Part shown: in pieces, positions 8,773-17,679 of the stretch
Numbering within the stretch: position 1 is the stretch's first letter
Layout: each line of letters opens with the position of its first letter
Position numbers and translations under genes: made by a program
Notes under the pieces: generated by a model
What the model saw: only the letters and a program-made list of their open reading frames with translations
The model's database searches: none
Told to the model about the DNA's origin: nothing
Source: Vibrio gelatinilyticus
GTDB taxonomy: Bacteria > Pseudomonadota > Gammaproteobacteria > Enterobacterales > Vibrionaceae
NCBI RefSeq assembly: GCF_022836845.1
Contig: NZ_JAJNNZ010000009.1
Coordinates: 62,001 to 126,000 of the forward strand
Length of the DNA: 64,000 nucleotides
Direction: 5' to 3'

Positions 8773-11700
8773 TTACCCTAGTTTTAGCTCCGCAACCAAC
8801 TCATCCAAATCAATAATTTCATTGCTGTTTTGGAAGGTATAGTGCCCGTTCAGTAAAATGTGTTGCCAGGCCACGGGTGATATCCGAGTTAAAGCATCAA
8901 TGCCTTTAGTATTGCCTTCCGCTTCCAGTCGCTCTAGTAATCGTGACAGGATTGCTGAGTTGTAGTAGATGATTGCGTTGGAAATTAACCGACCACATTG
9001 GTTACTGATTTCCGTTTCTATGTCATTTTTTCCTGTTAATTCCTTCTTTCCACCAACTTTGGCTATTGCTGCGCGTAACTGGTGATAGGATTCAACTCTA
9101 TTCTGGGATCGCCGTATATTACGCTCTAACTGCGGATCTCGAAGGTACTTCAATGTGTAAATGCTACGCACCAATCGGTCATATTCGAATAGAGCTTGTC
9201 TTGTAGGGTTGGTTGTTGAATATGTGCACAATTTGCGGACTAGCGTTCCTTGCGTCATTTCTTTCAATCCCAGTGTGGCCACAATGCGATCAAGGTTGTT
9301 TTTTTCACGACAGATAAGGTCAAGATCAATCCGCCCTGCTGGTTTAATTAGACAATTTTTATAGACCGATGGATCTCTGGCACAATACAACTCCTTTAGC
9401 TGCTTGTTCAAGGCTGTGAAATGAGGTTCAAAGCGCAAACCAAACCAGTACAAGATCGCAAAGTTCGCTTTGCTTAAGCTGTGCATATCACCAGTGATGG
9501 CTGTAGGCTTCACCTCAGAAGTGTTTCTATACCAGATATTAAAGACATGGTGAGCTTCGTAGTCGTTTGTTCCAATTAGGTAGCCGTTAATCGGAATGTG
9601 GTTACAAAGCATTGTGTAGGCGACCATGCCCTTACCTCGGCCAAAATATTTGTGCGAATGTCGTGCCTTTACTGTTGGTCGTTCGACACCATACTTCTGT
9701 CCGTCAACAGCACCGTAAAGTGTTTCAGGATCAAATGAATAGTATGGGAAAATTGGCAGCGTCTGTATTGCATTGGTTATACAATCATTAGCAGTAACAA
9801 GTGACGCTAAGCGGAGGTACTGTTCGTACGTGCTTTCTAACACATGAAATGGAATATCACTGGTTCGGGCCATCACATGATTACCATGATTCATTGCTTG
9901 AGCAACGATAACCGCCATCAAACTGTCAACATCAGCATTCTTTTTCGCATAGCGGGGCTGTAGTGGCTTCATGGTTTGAAGAAAATTGCACTGTCCGTTA
10001 ACAAACTGGAAGACGTCAGCTACATCACAAAATGGTAGCTGTTCATAGAATCGCGTCTCTTTCGCTTTATTACGATTGATAACGGGTTTATGCCAGGTCA
10101 GTTTCTGCGTTTCTTTATCGTATACCACATGTTTCAACTTCCCCCTGTTTCAGTTCACGGTTGAATGCTTTCCATTGTCGATGCAGTTCAGACTCTAGCT
10201 TCCTTAGTTGTGTTTTGATCGGTTTGTGCAAAAAAGGGATATTCATTTCAGCTAGTACAGTCGCCTTTTTTCCTTCTGGTACCAGTTCATCAGAAAGATG
10301 GCGATGGCGGAGGCTGTTGTTAAGGTGGAATTCACCTGCTTGGAAACGTTTTCTAATCTGTCGGCAGAGCCAGAACTCATATCGCCCAGCATTCAGCCCA
10401 ATGATCTCGCCACTCTCGTCAAACTCCAGCAAATACGGGCGTAATCGTTTGGGTAATGTTCCCTTCGGGCATTCTGTTAGTGGTCGCTGCGAAAGCGTCT
10501 GCTTTTTACCGAATACCACCTTAAGCCAGTTCATGGCTTCAACCCACGGACTATCTCTGACTACGCTGTTGAGGTCGAGCGATAGAAATAGTGGTCGAAG
10601 GTGACGCCGGATTAACGCGGTCATACCATCGACAGCTTACCACTGTAATGCCAGTTTGCTGACAGGTTTTACGCTCATGCGCTGAGCGGTGGTTTGCAAT
10701 GTCTCCCGTGGCATGATTTTCCAAGCTCTACGGCGGACTTCGCCAAAGGTGATAAAGTCTGAAACACTATCATCAACATAAAGAGACAGCAGACGTCCGA
10801 TCTTAGGCGTTTCACGCCGGTGTTTTTCTTGAACGTCAACCAGAAGCTGTTTAGCCACACGGCGGCTCTCATCCTCAAGCTGTTTCAGATGAAAAAACAT
10901 GGCTTCCACCAAGTTATCGCTGAACTGACGATAACGAACCCATGCAAAGCACAGCAGATAAAGGCGTGCTTGCTCGGGTTTCAGTTTACGCAGGTCGTAA
11001 ACGGTATAGAAGTTTGCCAGACTCGCGTAGTACAGCAGATTTTGCTGAGAAATATTCAGTGCAGGTAAAATGTTGCAGGCTTTATGGTGCAGTGGTTCCA
11101 AAATGGTTCGTTTTTCCCTTTCTTGGGTCATCTGTCGCCATCCGAAGTCTCGTGCATCTTGCCTGAGAATGGCAAGGCGGAAAGAGTTTCATCGCGTTCA
11201 ATCAGCTTGTTCAAATGAGCAATAGTCGCGTCATCGAGTTGTTCCGTTAAAATATTTCCTAATCTTTGTCTTTCATTAGAAAGGACTTTGCTGACTAGTT
11301 CTTGAAGTGTGGTATAGCCGGGTCTGATAATTTTGTTCTCGTTGAGCCAGATAATTAGCTCTGTGGCAACAAATCCGGGAGTGATATCGCGGTGAACAAT
11401 ATGGACAGCTTGTTGTTCAATCAATGAAGACAATGCTGAGGACCATGGACGATAATTATACAATTTGCATATTTTTTCTCGCTGAGCATAGCGTTCATAT
11501 TTAGAGGGCGATTGAAGTGGAATTGACTCTCCAGGAAAATAACGACTTAGGATAAAGTTGCAGTCGTCCAAGACATCATGCCAATTGAAATGAAAAAACA
11601 GACTTTTAGCTTTAAAGTAAGCACTCTGCAGAATGCAATAAAGCTGCGCATGAAGCCCTTTTCGACTGTTGACTAACGCTAACTCCGATTCATCCAGAAC

Positions 11701-11820
11701 CAAAAACTCTAATTGTTGTGCATCATCGAAATCAGGGAGGCCATAGAGAGCTTCTTGTTCAGCATTACTTAATACCGCTAGTCGTTCACTTTTACCAGCG
11801 GCTTTACCACCACTTACCAT
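8773..11820 (-). pseudogene. tnpA: Tn3-family transposase TnpA, three inactivating lesions
   Basis: The four minus-strand reading frames at 11128-11820, 10637-11170, 10115-10636 and 8773-10141 together make about 1,015 residues, the full length of a Tn3 transposase. By comparing frames I find a one-base loss near 11170 (LRQDARDFGWRQM continues in the next frame), an in-frame TAA at 10637-10639 where homologues usually have Gln (LALQW-stop-AVDG), and one extra G in a five-G run at 10141-10145 (QGKLKHVVYD is restored if removed). The DDE half (8773-10137), with YGAVDGQKYG and TAITGDMHSLSK, is otherwise intact. The ATG at 11820 is preferred over 11877, which would overlap the res site. Confidence 0.9.
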
Positions 11821-11838
11821 CTTGCCCCCCGAAATTAA

Positions 11839-11965
11839 TGTCCGTAAGAAGATCGTTAAGCGGACAATAATAACCACTTTAATAATCCGCCTATTTATTA
11901 GGCTGACGTTGTCTCATATAACTGGCACGATATCAATCTATTTTGTCCCTCCTTAAACGTACATT
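11839..11965. promoter_or_regulatory. putative res site (resolvase binding region) of the Tn3 element
   Basis: Between the divergent tnpA and tnpR genes is a 28-bp imperfect palindrome (11839-11866) with arms TGTCCG and CGGACA, the size and form of Tn3 res subsite I. Further half-site-like sequences follow: TTGTCTCATATAACTGGCAC near 11910-11930 and TGTCCCTCCTTAAACGTACA near 11945-11964. The layout supports a resolvase acting on its own res region, which would also cover both promoters. Confidence 0.6.
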
Positions 11966-11968
11966 AAT

Positions 11969-12553
11969 ATGACTGGAATCAAGATTGGCTATGCTCGTTG
12001 CTCCACAGACCAACAAGACCTAACCGCCCAGATAGAAGCGCTGATAAATTTAGACGTTTCCACTGACAGAATCTATACCGACAAAGGACTGACTGGTTCA
12101 AACCGACAGAGGCCTGGCCTAGAACAGGCGCTTGCAGCGGTTCGAAAGGGAGATACGCTAGTTGTTCCAAAGCTAGATCGTTTAGCCCGTTCAGTACCTG
12201 ATGCAAGGGGTATTGCTGATATCCTACAAGCTCGAGGAGCGAAACTCGCTCTAGGAGACAGTATTTATGACCCAGCAGATCCGATGGGGAAAATGTTCTT
12301 CAATATTCTCGCTACTTTTGCAGAATTTGAAGCAGACCTTATTCGACTACGAACTAAAGAGGGGATGGCTGTTGCCCGTTCAAAGGGAAAATTGAAGGGA
12401 AAACAGCCTAAACTATCTGAAAAAAAACAAAAAGAACTATGCCGTATGCGTGATACTGGCCAATACTCTATCAGCGATCTGGCGGAACGATTTACAGTCT
12501 CGCGTGCAACGGTTTATCGAACACTTTCACGAGGACAAAAATGGTCGACTTAA
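11969..12553 (+). CDS. tnpR: serine resolvase (TnpR) of the Tn3-family element
   Basis: 194 residues. The catalytic serine is in YARCSTDQQDL, and the conserved arginine block (VPKLDRLARSV) and the GKMFFNILATFAEFEADLI helix of the resolvase/invertase domain are present. A C-terminal helix-turn-helix (about 155-190, SISDLAERFTVSRATVYRTL) provides DNA binding. All landmarks are intact, unlike the adjacent transposase, so the protein may still be active in resolving cointegrates or inverting DNA. It diverges from tnpA across the res site. Confidence 0.93.
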   Translation: MTGIKIGYARCSTDQQDLTAQIEALINLDVSTDRIYTDKGLTGSNRQRPGLEQALAAVRKGDTLVVPKLDRLARSVPDARGIADILQARGAKLALGDSIYDPADPMGKMFFNILATFAEFEADLIRLRTKEGMAVARSKGKLKGKQPKLSEKKQKELCRMRDTGQYSISDLAERFTVSRATVYRTLSRGQKWST

Positions 12554-12786
12554 CGACAGAGCAACAACATCTAGTAAAGATTCTCCATGATTATGCCTGC
12601 CAATTTCCTCAAACTGAAAATGGAGATGCTCAGTTATTACAAGGTTGTTATGACTATATGGATGCCTTCAAAAGGGTTATGGACAGTACATCAAAGGTTC
12701 AAATGGATTACATCTGCATTCAATACCCAGGTTATTTCCGCTTTGCTAAATGGAACGGTTGGCGCAGAGTATTGCTGATGGTGTAA
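12541..12786 (+). CDS. small passenger protein of the Tn3 element, unknown
   Basis: 81 residues; the ATG overlaps the resolvase stop region by 13 bases, so it is probably translationally coupled to tnpR. The protein is soluble, moderately acidic in the first half and aromatic/basic at the end (YPGYFRFAKWNGWRRVLLMV). I do not recognise a family, and there is no signal or membrane segment. Its position between tnpR and the right inverted repeat makes it the only candidate cargo of the transposon. Confidence 0.6.
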   Translation: MVDLTTEQQHLVKILHDYACQFPQTENGDAQLLQGCYDYMDAFKRVMDSTSKVQMDYICIQYPGYFRFAKWNGWRRVLLMV

Positions 12787-12819
12787 TTGAAGTTCCGAAA
12801 GATCATTAAAATATCAAAT

Positions 12820-12851
12820 CGGAAATTTCGGCGGTTCCAGCGTAGAACCTC
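12820..12851 (-). repeat. Tn3-family right terminal inverted repeat
   Basis: Read on the minus strand it starts GAGGTTCTACGCTGGAACCG and ends AAATTTCCG, matching the left repeat with two mismatches. Confidence 0.92.
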
Positions 12852-12926
12852 TTTTAGGAGACTAATAAACTCAGAACCCGAATTATGAGCGCCTTCCCAT
12901 ATCAAGGACTAGGATAAAAGGGCTTA

Positions 12927-12967
12927 ACCGCCTCTCTACTGGATGAAAGTCCGTGTAGAGAAGCGGT
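12927..12967 (-). terminator. hairpin after the mutarotase gene, possible terminator
   Basis: Arms ACCGCcTCTCTAC (12927-12939) and GTAGAGAaGCGGT (12955-12967) form a 13-bp stem with one mismatch and a 15-base loop. It begins four bases past the stop of the minus-strand mutarotase gene. No clear T-run follows (GGTTAAGCCC), so it may act as an RNA 3' end stabiliser instead. Confidence 0.5.
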
Positions 12968-12971
12968 AAGG

Positions 12972-13430
12972 TTATTTAATAGACATCAAACTCTCTAAAC
13001 TCATCCATTGCTCGCCATCTGGTGTACCTGGGATAATCTCTTGATAACTATCAGTAAGAGGCCACCACTTTTTTCGAGTTGTTTCATCAAGGGCCATTTT
13101 TGCAAAATCATTTTTCATGTCATTTCCATGGTACTCAAAGAAGCTGAATAAGTATTTTTTACCATCCAATGGAGCAATAAAAATATGGTAATTGTGGATA
13201 TTTGCAGCTTTAACTGCATTTAACACTTCAGGCCAGACATCTGCGTGAAGTTCACGATATTGCTTTTCATGCGTAGCTTTTAGTTCGACGACACTGCCAA
13301 AATAGCGTACTCTAGCATCAATAAGAGTATCTGGTGAGGGATTTGTTGGACCATAGATGGACTCAACAGCAAAAGTCCTAAAAGTTAAAAAAGATAAGCT
13401 TATTAGTAAGATGTTAACTATTTTATACAT
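12972..13430 (-). CDS. L-fucose/L-rhamnose mutarotase-like protein with signal peptide
   Basis: 152 residues from ATG 13430, which has AGGTG six bases upstream; an ATG at 13433 and a GTG at 13439 are alternatives. After an N-terminal hydrophobic signal-like segment (NILLISLSFLTFRTFA), the rest is a RhaM/FucM-type (DUF718) domain: RYFGSVVELK, HADVWPEVLNAVKAANIHNY, LFSFFEYHG, KKWWPLTD. Such proteins interconvert the anomers of L-rhamnose or L-fucose and are normally cytoplasmic; export to the periplasm would be unusual. It is the last gene of the fucose-type cluster and follows a terminator-like hairpin that overlaps its ribosome site. Confidence 0.85.
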   Translation of the reverse strand: MYKIVNILLISLSFLTFRTFAVESIYGPTNPSPDTLIDARVRYFGSVVELKATHEKQYRELHADVWPEVLNAVKAANIHNYHIFIAPLDGKKYLFSFFEYHGNDMKNDFAKMALDETTRKKWWPLTDSYQEIIPGTPDGEQWMSLESLMSIK

Positions 13431-13441
13431 CATAATCACCT

Positions 13442-13470
13442 AAAAACCCGACAGTTTTAGTGTCGGGTTT
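13442..13470 (-). terminator. Rho-independent terminator/attenuator between FucO-like gene and mutarotase
   Basis: Minus-strand arms AAACCCGACA and TGTCGGGTTT (10 bp, 7-base loop) are followed by TTTTTA. It lies 6 bases after the stop of the dehydrogenase gene, and its T-run ends at the AGGTG ribosome site of the mutarotase gene. It probably lowers read-through into the last gene. Confidence 0.8.
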
Positions 13471-13475
13471 GTTAA

Positions 13476-14624
13476 TTAAAGAGCAGACTTATACATTTCT
13501 AAAACTGATTCTTCAGACATAACGCGTGGATTGCCTCCCATGCACACGTCATTCATTGCCGGCTTTACCCAACCTTGTAGATCGCTTTCTTTGATACCAA
13601 GTGTTGATAAGCCAAGAGGAATATCTACTAGAGATGACAAGAATTCGATCTTTTCAACGGCCATCATTGCTGCTTCGTAATCATTCAGCTGGCTAGTATC
13701 TGCCCCCATCGCTTCGGCAATTGATCGAAAAGCTTGTGGTTCACCCTCTGCATTAAATTTACATACTTTGGGAAGAAGAATCGCGTTACAAACTCCGTGA
13801 GGTAAATCATGAGTGGCACCAGGCTGATGAGCCAGTGCGTGAACAGCGCCCAATCCTGCGGAGTTAAATGACATACCCGCTAAGAATTGTGCATCGGCGA
13901 GCTTGCCGCGAGCTTCAATATTACTGCCGTCTTGAACGGCAACGGGGAGCCATTGACTGATAAGGCGAACAGCTTCGAGGGCCATCGGTTTGGTCAAGGT
14001 ATTCGCGCCCGGTGTAACGATAGACTCAATAGCATGGGTTAGCGCGTCCATGCCTGTTGATGCGGTAACATGCGCAGGTAATCCCACCATCAGTGATGGG
14101 TCGTTCACTGCGATATCGGGAATTTGCTTGCCATCTACGATGACCATTTTTATTTTGTTTTCGGTATCAGTAATGACCGAGTTTGACGTCATTTCTGCTG
14201 CCGTACCCGCGGTGGTATTAATGGCTATAAAGAACGCGCCATCATTTTTAACCAATCCAACACCGTTGTAGTCGACGATATCACCGCCATTAGATTGAAC
14301 GATGCGAATGGCTTTGGCACAATCAATTGGACTACCTCCACCGACGGCAATGAAGCTATCGCAGTCATTGTCATTAAAACATTTAACGCCAGCTCGTACT
14401 AATTCGGCTGTCGGATTAGGGGTAACGTTTTTAAATACCGTATAGGGTATCTTCTTTTGATCTAAGGCGGCGTAAAGTCCATCTAGTAATCCCATCTCAG
14501 CTAAATTAGAATCCGTTACGATTAACGGATGAGATAACGATTTGTTTGCTAGTGCTTCGATAGATTCCTCAACAGCACCTACGCCGGATAGAGAAAGTTT
14601 GGGTAAATTCAGTGCAAAAACCAT
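13476..14624 (-). CDS. iron-containing alcohol dehydrogenase, lactaldehyde reductase (FucO)-like
   Basis: 382 residues, the usual length. The nucleotide motif GGGSPIDCAK is at 95-104 and the iron ligands are D193, H197, H262 and H276 (from GMDALTHAIE, GAVHALAH and DLPHGVCNA). The best functional guess is reduction of L-lactaldehyde, released by the neighbouring aldolase, to 1,2-propanediol with NADH. Its position within a deoxysugar cluster supports this over other class III alcohol dehydrogenases. AAGGAT precedes the ATG, and a strong terminator follows. Confidence 0.85.
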   Translation of the reverse strand: MVFALNLPKLSLSGVGAVEESIEALANKSLSHPLIVTDSNLAEMGLLDGLYAALDQKKIPYTVFKNVTPNPTAELVRAGVKCFNDNDCDSFIAVGGGSPIDCAKAIRIVQSNGGDIVDYNGVGLVKNDGAFFIAINTTAGTAAEMTSNSVITDTENKIKMVIVDGKQIPDIAVNDPSLMVGLPAHVTASTGMDALTHAIESIVTPGANTLTKPMALEAVRLISQWLPVAVQDGSNIEARGKLADAQFLAGMSFNSAGLGAVHALAHQPGATHDLPHGVCNAILLPKVCKFNAEGEPQAFRSIAEAMGADTSQLNDYEAAMMAVEKIEFLSSLVDIPLGLSTLGIKESDLQGWVKPAMNDVCMGGNPRVMSEESVLEMYKSAL

Positions 14625-14675
14625 AATAATATCCTTATTAGAGACTTTGATAATATAGTTAGAAAATATTTAATT

Positions 14676-15503
14676 TTAGTAAACACCACGATAAATACTG
14701 TTATTAATTAATTCCGATTCTTTAAGTTTATTTTTTATTGCAGCAACGAAATGTGGGTGTAATTGGTACGTATGAAGCTGGTCAATAATCATTCGATGCT
14801 TCCATATCATATGTTTGACATCGCAGGTTTGAAACGCATTGACTAACGAGACAAACGTATCTGGAATCACGTTTACCAACCCAGAAATAACACTGGTTCC
14901 ACCTGAGAAGAGTGCAGGGAGGAAGTGCTCATCAAATCCGGCATAAACGGTAAAATTCTGGTCTTCTAAGCGCGAAATCATCAGCATCGTAGACTCAATG
15001 TTTTTTGATGTGTTTTTTACGCCTGAGAAATTATCAAACTCAACTTTAAGCTCCGCTAGCGTGTCTATACTGATATCAATACCATTTCTATCTGGGAAAT
15101 TGTAAGCGATGACTGGCTTTAAAGACGTTTCACATACCATTGATAGGTGAGATTTTACTGACGCTTGTGTCAATCCAAAATAAAAGGCAGGCATTGACAA
15201 AATTGCATCCACCGCAGGCATATCATTACAGAGTTGAACTAAGTCAATGGTCTCTTTGATCAGAGTTGATGACCCACCAACAATAAGCTTCGTCGAGGTC
15301 TGACTGAACACAGCGTTTGCCGCTTCAATAAGACGTACTTTTTCCACATAGCTGAGCTCTGTGTTTTCACCAATCGTTCCTAAAATTACGACACCGTCTA
15401 TGTTTGAACTCGCTAGGCGCTGCCAATACGCTTTGTTCGCTTCTATATCTAGCTTCTTATCTTGGTCGAAAAGAACGACAGATGGACAATAAATTCCTTT
15501 CAT
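14676..15503 (-). CDS. DapA/NanA-family aldolase, likely 2-keto-3-deoxy-L-fuconate (or rhamnonate) aldolase
   Basis: 275 residues in the class I TIM-barrel aldolase family. GTIGE (42-46), Tyr134 in AYNFPDRNG and the Schiff-base Lys163 in GVKNTS are all present. The ATG at 15503 overlaps the dehydratase stop by one base (TGATG), and AAGGAG lies 5 bases upstream. In context it should split a 2-keto-3-deoxy sugar acid into pyruvate and lactaldehyde, which the FucO-like enzyme next door would then reduce. Family members differ in substrate, so the sugar is inferred from the cluster. Confidence 0.85.
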   Translation of the reverse strand: MKGIYCPSVVLFDQDKKLDIEANKAYWQRLASSNIDGVVILGTIGENTELSYVEKVRLIEAANAVFSQTSTKLIVGGSSTLIKETIDLVQLCNDMPAVDAILSMPAFYFGLTQASVKSHLSMVCETSLKPVIAYNFPDRNGIDISIDTLAELKVEFDNFSGVKNTSKNIESTMLMISRLEDQNFTVYAGFDEHFLPALFSGGTSVISGLVNVIPDTFVSLVNAFQTCDVKHMIWKHRMIIDQLHTYQLHPHFVAAIKNKLKESELINNSIYRGVY

Positions 15504-16612
15504 CACGACTCCTTAAACTCTCGGTGATAAATTGAAATTTCACGGATCATTTCCCAGTTCCAATCAATACCAAGCCCGGGTTCTGTTGGTGGGTAAGCAA
15601 ATCCGTTTTCGATTCTCACCGCTTTGTGAGTAATGCTGTCGAGTTGAGGGATGTATTCAAGCCATCGAGAGTTATTGATAGCGCAACACAATGACACGTG
15701 CAGTTCCATCAGGAAATGAGGACAAACAATCTTGCCAAAGCACTCGGCCATATGCGCCACTTTTAACCACGGGGTAATCCCACCGATACGAGCAACATCG
15801 ACTTGGATAATTTCGGCAGCATCGTGCTTTAAGTACTCTTTAAAGTGGTGGATCGAATAGATGGATTCGCCAACCGCAACAGGGATAGTGGTGCTTTTAT
15901 TCAGAGCTGCATGCGAATCTACATCGTGTGCTAAAAATGGCTCCTCAATCCAACCAATGCCCAGCTCTTCAAACTGACGCACGCGAGCCTGGGCTTCTGA
16001 TAGTGTCATCGATTGATTGCAATCGGTTTTAATTGAGTAATCAGGCCCCATGGCTTCACGGACCGCTTTCAGTCGAGAGATGTCTTGGTTAGGGTGCAGC
16101 CCCACTTTGACTTTCGAACCAATAAACCCTTCGGCTTTAACTTTCTGGGCATCTTTGATGAGCTCTTCCGGAGTCAGATGCAGCCAACCCCCTTCGGTGG
16201 TGTAAAGACGGATTTTTCCCGAACGCCCGCCTGCCAGTTTGTAGAGAGGCTCGTTGGCACGTTTACACCTTAGATCCCATAGCGCCGTATCTATCGCTGC
16301 CAAAGAGAGTGAGGTGATAGGACCAACAGAGGTCGCATGGGTTGATAGTAAAAGTTCATGCCAAACTTGCTCCACCATTGAAGCATCTTTACCTATCAAC
16401 TTTGGAAGCAAATGATCCTGCAATAGGGCAATGACTGATGAGCCTCCCGTTCCTATGGTATAGGTATACCCCACTCCAACAAGGCCATCTTCTGTGGTGA
16501 TGCTTAAGATGGGCGTCTCCTGTGACTCAAAAGCTTGAATCGCATCTGTACGCTTAACCTTTGGTTTTAGGTCAACCATCCACAGCTCAGCTTTAACAAT
16601 TTTATTACTCAT
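15503..16612 (-). CDS. enolase-superfamily sugar-acid dehydratase (mandelate racemase group)
   Basis: 369 residues. The K167-x-K169 motif, metal ligands D197, E223 and E249, and the general base D272/H299 pair are visible (SKVKVG, TDCNQ, WIEEPF, GESIY, CPHFLMELH). This set defines the mandelate-racemase subgroup that includes L-fuconate, L-rhamnonate and related dehydratases. In this cluster it should dehydrate the sugar acid made by the dehydrogenase and lactonase to a 2-keto-3-deoxy acid. It overlaps the aldolase by one base, so the two are co-translated. The exact sugar acid cannot be told from the motifs. Confidence 0.88.
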   Translation of the reverse strand: MSNKIVKAELWMVDLKPKVKRTDAIQAFESQETPILSITTEDGLVGVGYTYTIGTGGSSVIALLQDHLLPKLIGKDASMVEQVWHELLLSTHATSVGPITSLSLAAIDTALWDLRCKRANEPLYKLAGGRSGKIRLYTTEGGWLHLTPEELIKDAQKVKAEGFIGSKVKVGLHPNQDISRLKAVREAMGPDYSIKTDCNQSMTLSEAQARVRQFEELGIGWIEEPFLAHDVDSHAALNKSTTIPVAVGESIYSIHHFKEYLKHDAAEIIQVDVARIGGITPWLKVAHMAECFGKIVCPHFLMELHVSLCCAINNSRWLEYIPQLDSITHKAVRIENGFAYPPTEPGLGIDWNWEMIREISIYHREFKES

Positions 16613-16625
16613 TTTCGCTCCTTAC

Positions 16626-16651
16626 CCACCGCAGCATGCATGCTGCGGTGG
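16626..16651. repeat. 26-bp perfect palindrome between two operon genes
   Basis: Arms CCACCGCAGCATG and its exact complement give a 26-bp perfect palindrome between the dehydrogenase stop (16667) and the dehydratase start (16612). No T-run follows on either strand. It may be an RNA processing or stabilising hairpin within the operon, or a protein-binding site. Confidence 0.75.
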
Positions 16652-16666
16652 TTTGTATTGTTTACT

Positions 16667-17659
16667 CTACTTGATACCTATTTCCGCAAGGTCGGCCCAA
16701 ACGGCATCAGGAATGCTCATTGAAGCCCATTGCATATTCATTTGTGCTTGCTCCGGCGTTGCTACCCCGCAAGTCACCGTAACGACAGACGGGTTTCGCA
16801 GTGGGAACTGCAAGGCAACCGCACCAATTGGCACTGAATGGCGCTTACAAATGCTTTCAATCGCTTCAACCTTTTTCACTACTGACTCAGGCACTTGACC
16901 GTATTCGTATAGGGAGCTCGCTTTTTTGACACCCGCCACCAGTACACCTGTGGCGAACGGCGCAGCGACCGCCACCGAAACTTGATGTTGGCGACACGCG
17001 GCAAAAAACTCTTCCCTATTCGGCTCTAGCAGGTTATACCTATTCGCCAGCATGACGACGTCAGGTCTGAAACCTGCCTCAAACAGCTCTAGAAAAATTT
17101 GCTCTTCATTGGCACCTAATCCGTAACCTTTGATAAGCCCTTTCGCTTTTAGCTCTTCTAACGCAAACACACCTGAAGTGATAAAGTCGTTAAAGTGTTT
17201 TCTTTCAGCGTCAGTTTCGCCATGCGTGTACGTTCCAAGATCGTGAACATGCAGTAAGTCAATATAACGGGTACCTAAACGCTGAACAGAATGTTCAAAT
17301 GACGTCATGATGCCTTCGTAGGTATAGTCATAGACTCGGTTGAACGGATTCTCCTCATGGAAGAATTCACCCGCTTCCAAGCCTTCTTCGCGTGGTGCAA
17401 GCAGGCGGCCAACTTTCGTTGATAAAATGTACTCACCTCTTGATAAAGCGCGCAACCCAAGACCAAGACGAAGCTCAGATAGACCCGCACCATAATGAGG
17501 AGCGGTATCAAAGTACCTAAATCCTGCTTTTATTGCCGCCTCTACCGTATCGTTAGCTTGAGTATTGGATAAGTTTAAAAATAGGTTGGCAATTGACGCT
17601 CCTCCAAAAGTTAAACTCGGTACTTCAAGACCAATTTTTTCAATCGTATTATGTTTCAT
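16667..17659 (-). CDS. aldo/keto reductase, L-fucose (D-threo-aldose 1-) dehydrogenase-like
   Basis: 330 residues in the aldo-keto reductase fold. The catalytic tetrad is visible as D51 and Y56 (FDTAPHYG), K82 (STKVGR) and the His of LLHVHD (137-139). The N-terminus PSLTFGGASIANLF and the overall layout resemble D-threo-aldose/L-fucose dehydrogenases. These oxidise the C1 of L-fucose or related sugars to the lactone with NAD(P)+. It sits beside a lactonase, dehydratase and aldolase, so it is probably the first enzyme of the pathway. AAAGG precedes the ATG. Confidence 0.85.
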   Translation of the reverse strand: MKHNTIEKIGLEVPSLTFGGASIANLFLNLSNTQANDTVEAAIKAGFRYFDTAPHYGAGLSELRLGLGLRALSRGEYILSTKVGRLLAPREEGLEAGEFFHEENPFNRVYDYTYEGIMTSFEHSVQRLGTRYIDLLHVHDLGTYTHGETDAERKHFNDFITSGVFALEELKAKGLIKGYGLGANEEQIFLELFEAGFRPDVVMLANRYNLLEPNREEFFAACRQHQVSVAVAAPFATGVLVAGVKKASSLYEYGQVPESVVKKVEAIESICKRHSVPIGAVALQFPLRNPSVVTVTCGVATPEQAQMNMQWASMSIPDAVWADLAEIGIK

Positions 17660-17679
17660 ATTTAGACCTTTATATTGAG

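Larger units (their letters stand above)
8741..12851. mobile_element. Tn3-family transposon (defective), 4.1 kb
   Basis: The element is bounded by near-identical 32-bp inverted repeats (8741-8772 and 12820-12851; 30 of 32 match by eye) that begin GGGG or GAGG, as expected of Tn3 ends. It carries a broken tnpA on the minus strand, a res region, a plus-strand serine resolvase, and a small passenger gene. The flanking pentamers are TATTA (8736-8740) and TTTTA (12852-12856), so a 5-bp duplication is only 4/5 conserved. The IS630 gene cut on the left does not resume on the right. A deletion or rearrangement after insertion is therefore likely. Confidence 0.88.

Noticed and set aside
11821..11877. 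Extended TnpA start at 11877
   Set aside because: It would encode through the res subsite; ATG 11820 fits the layout better.
8375..12856. Whole region as an integrative island
   Set aside because: Ends, res site and resolvase identify a Tn3 unit; no tRNA, attachment site or intact integrase borders it.
13442..13470. Hairpin as a riboswitch for the mutarotase
   Set aside because: It is a simple stem with T-run, without the conserved core of any riboswitch I know.
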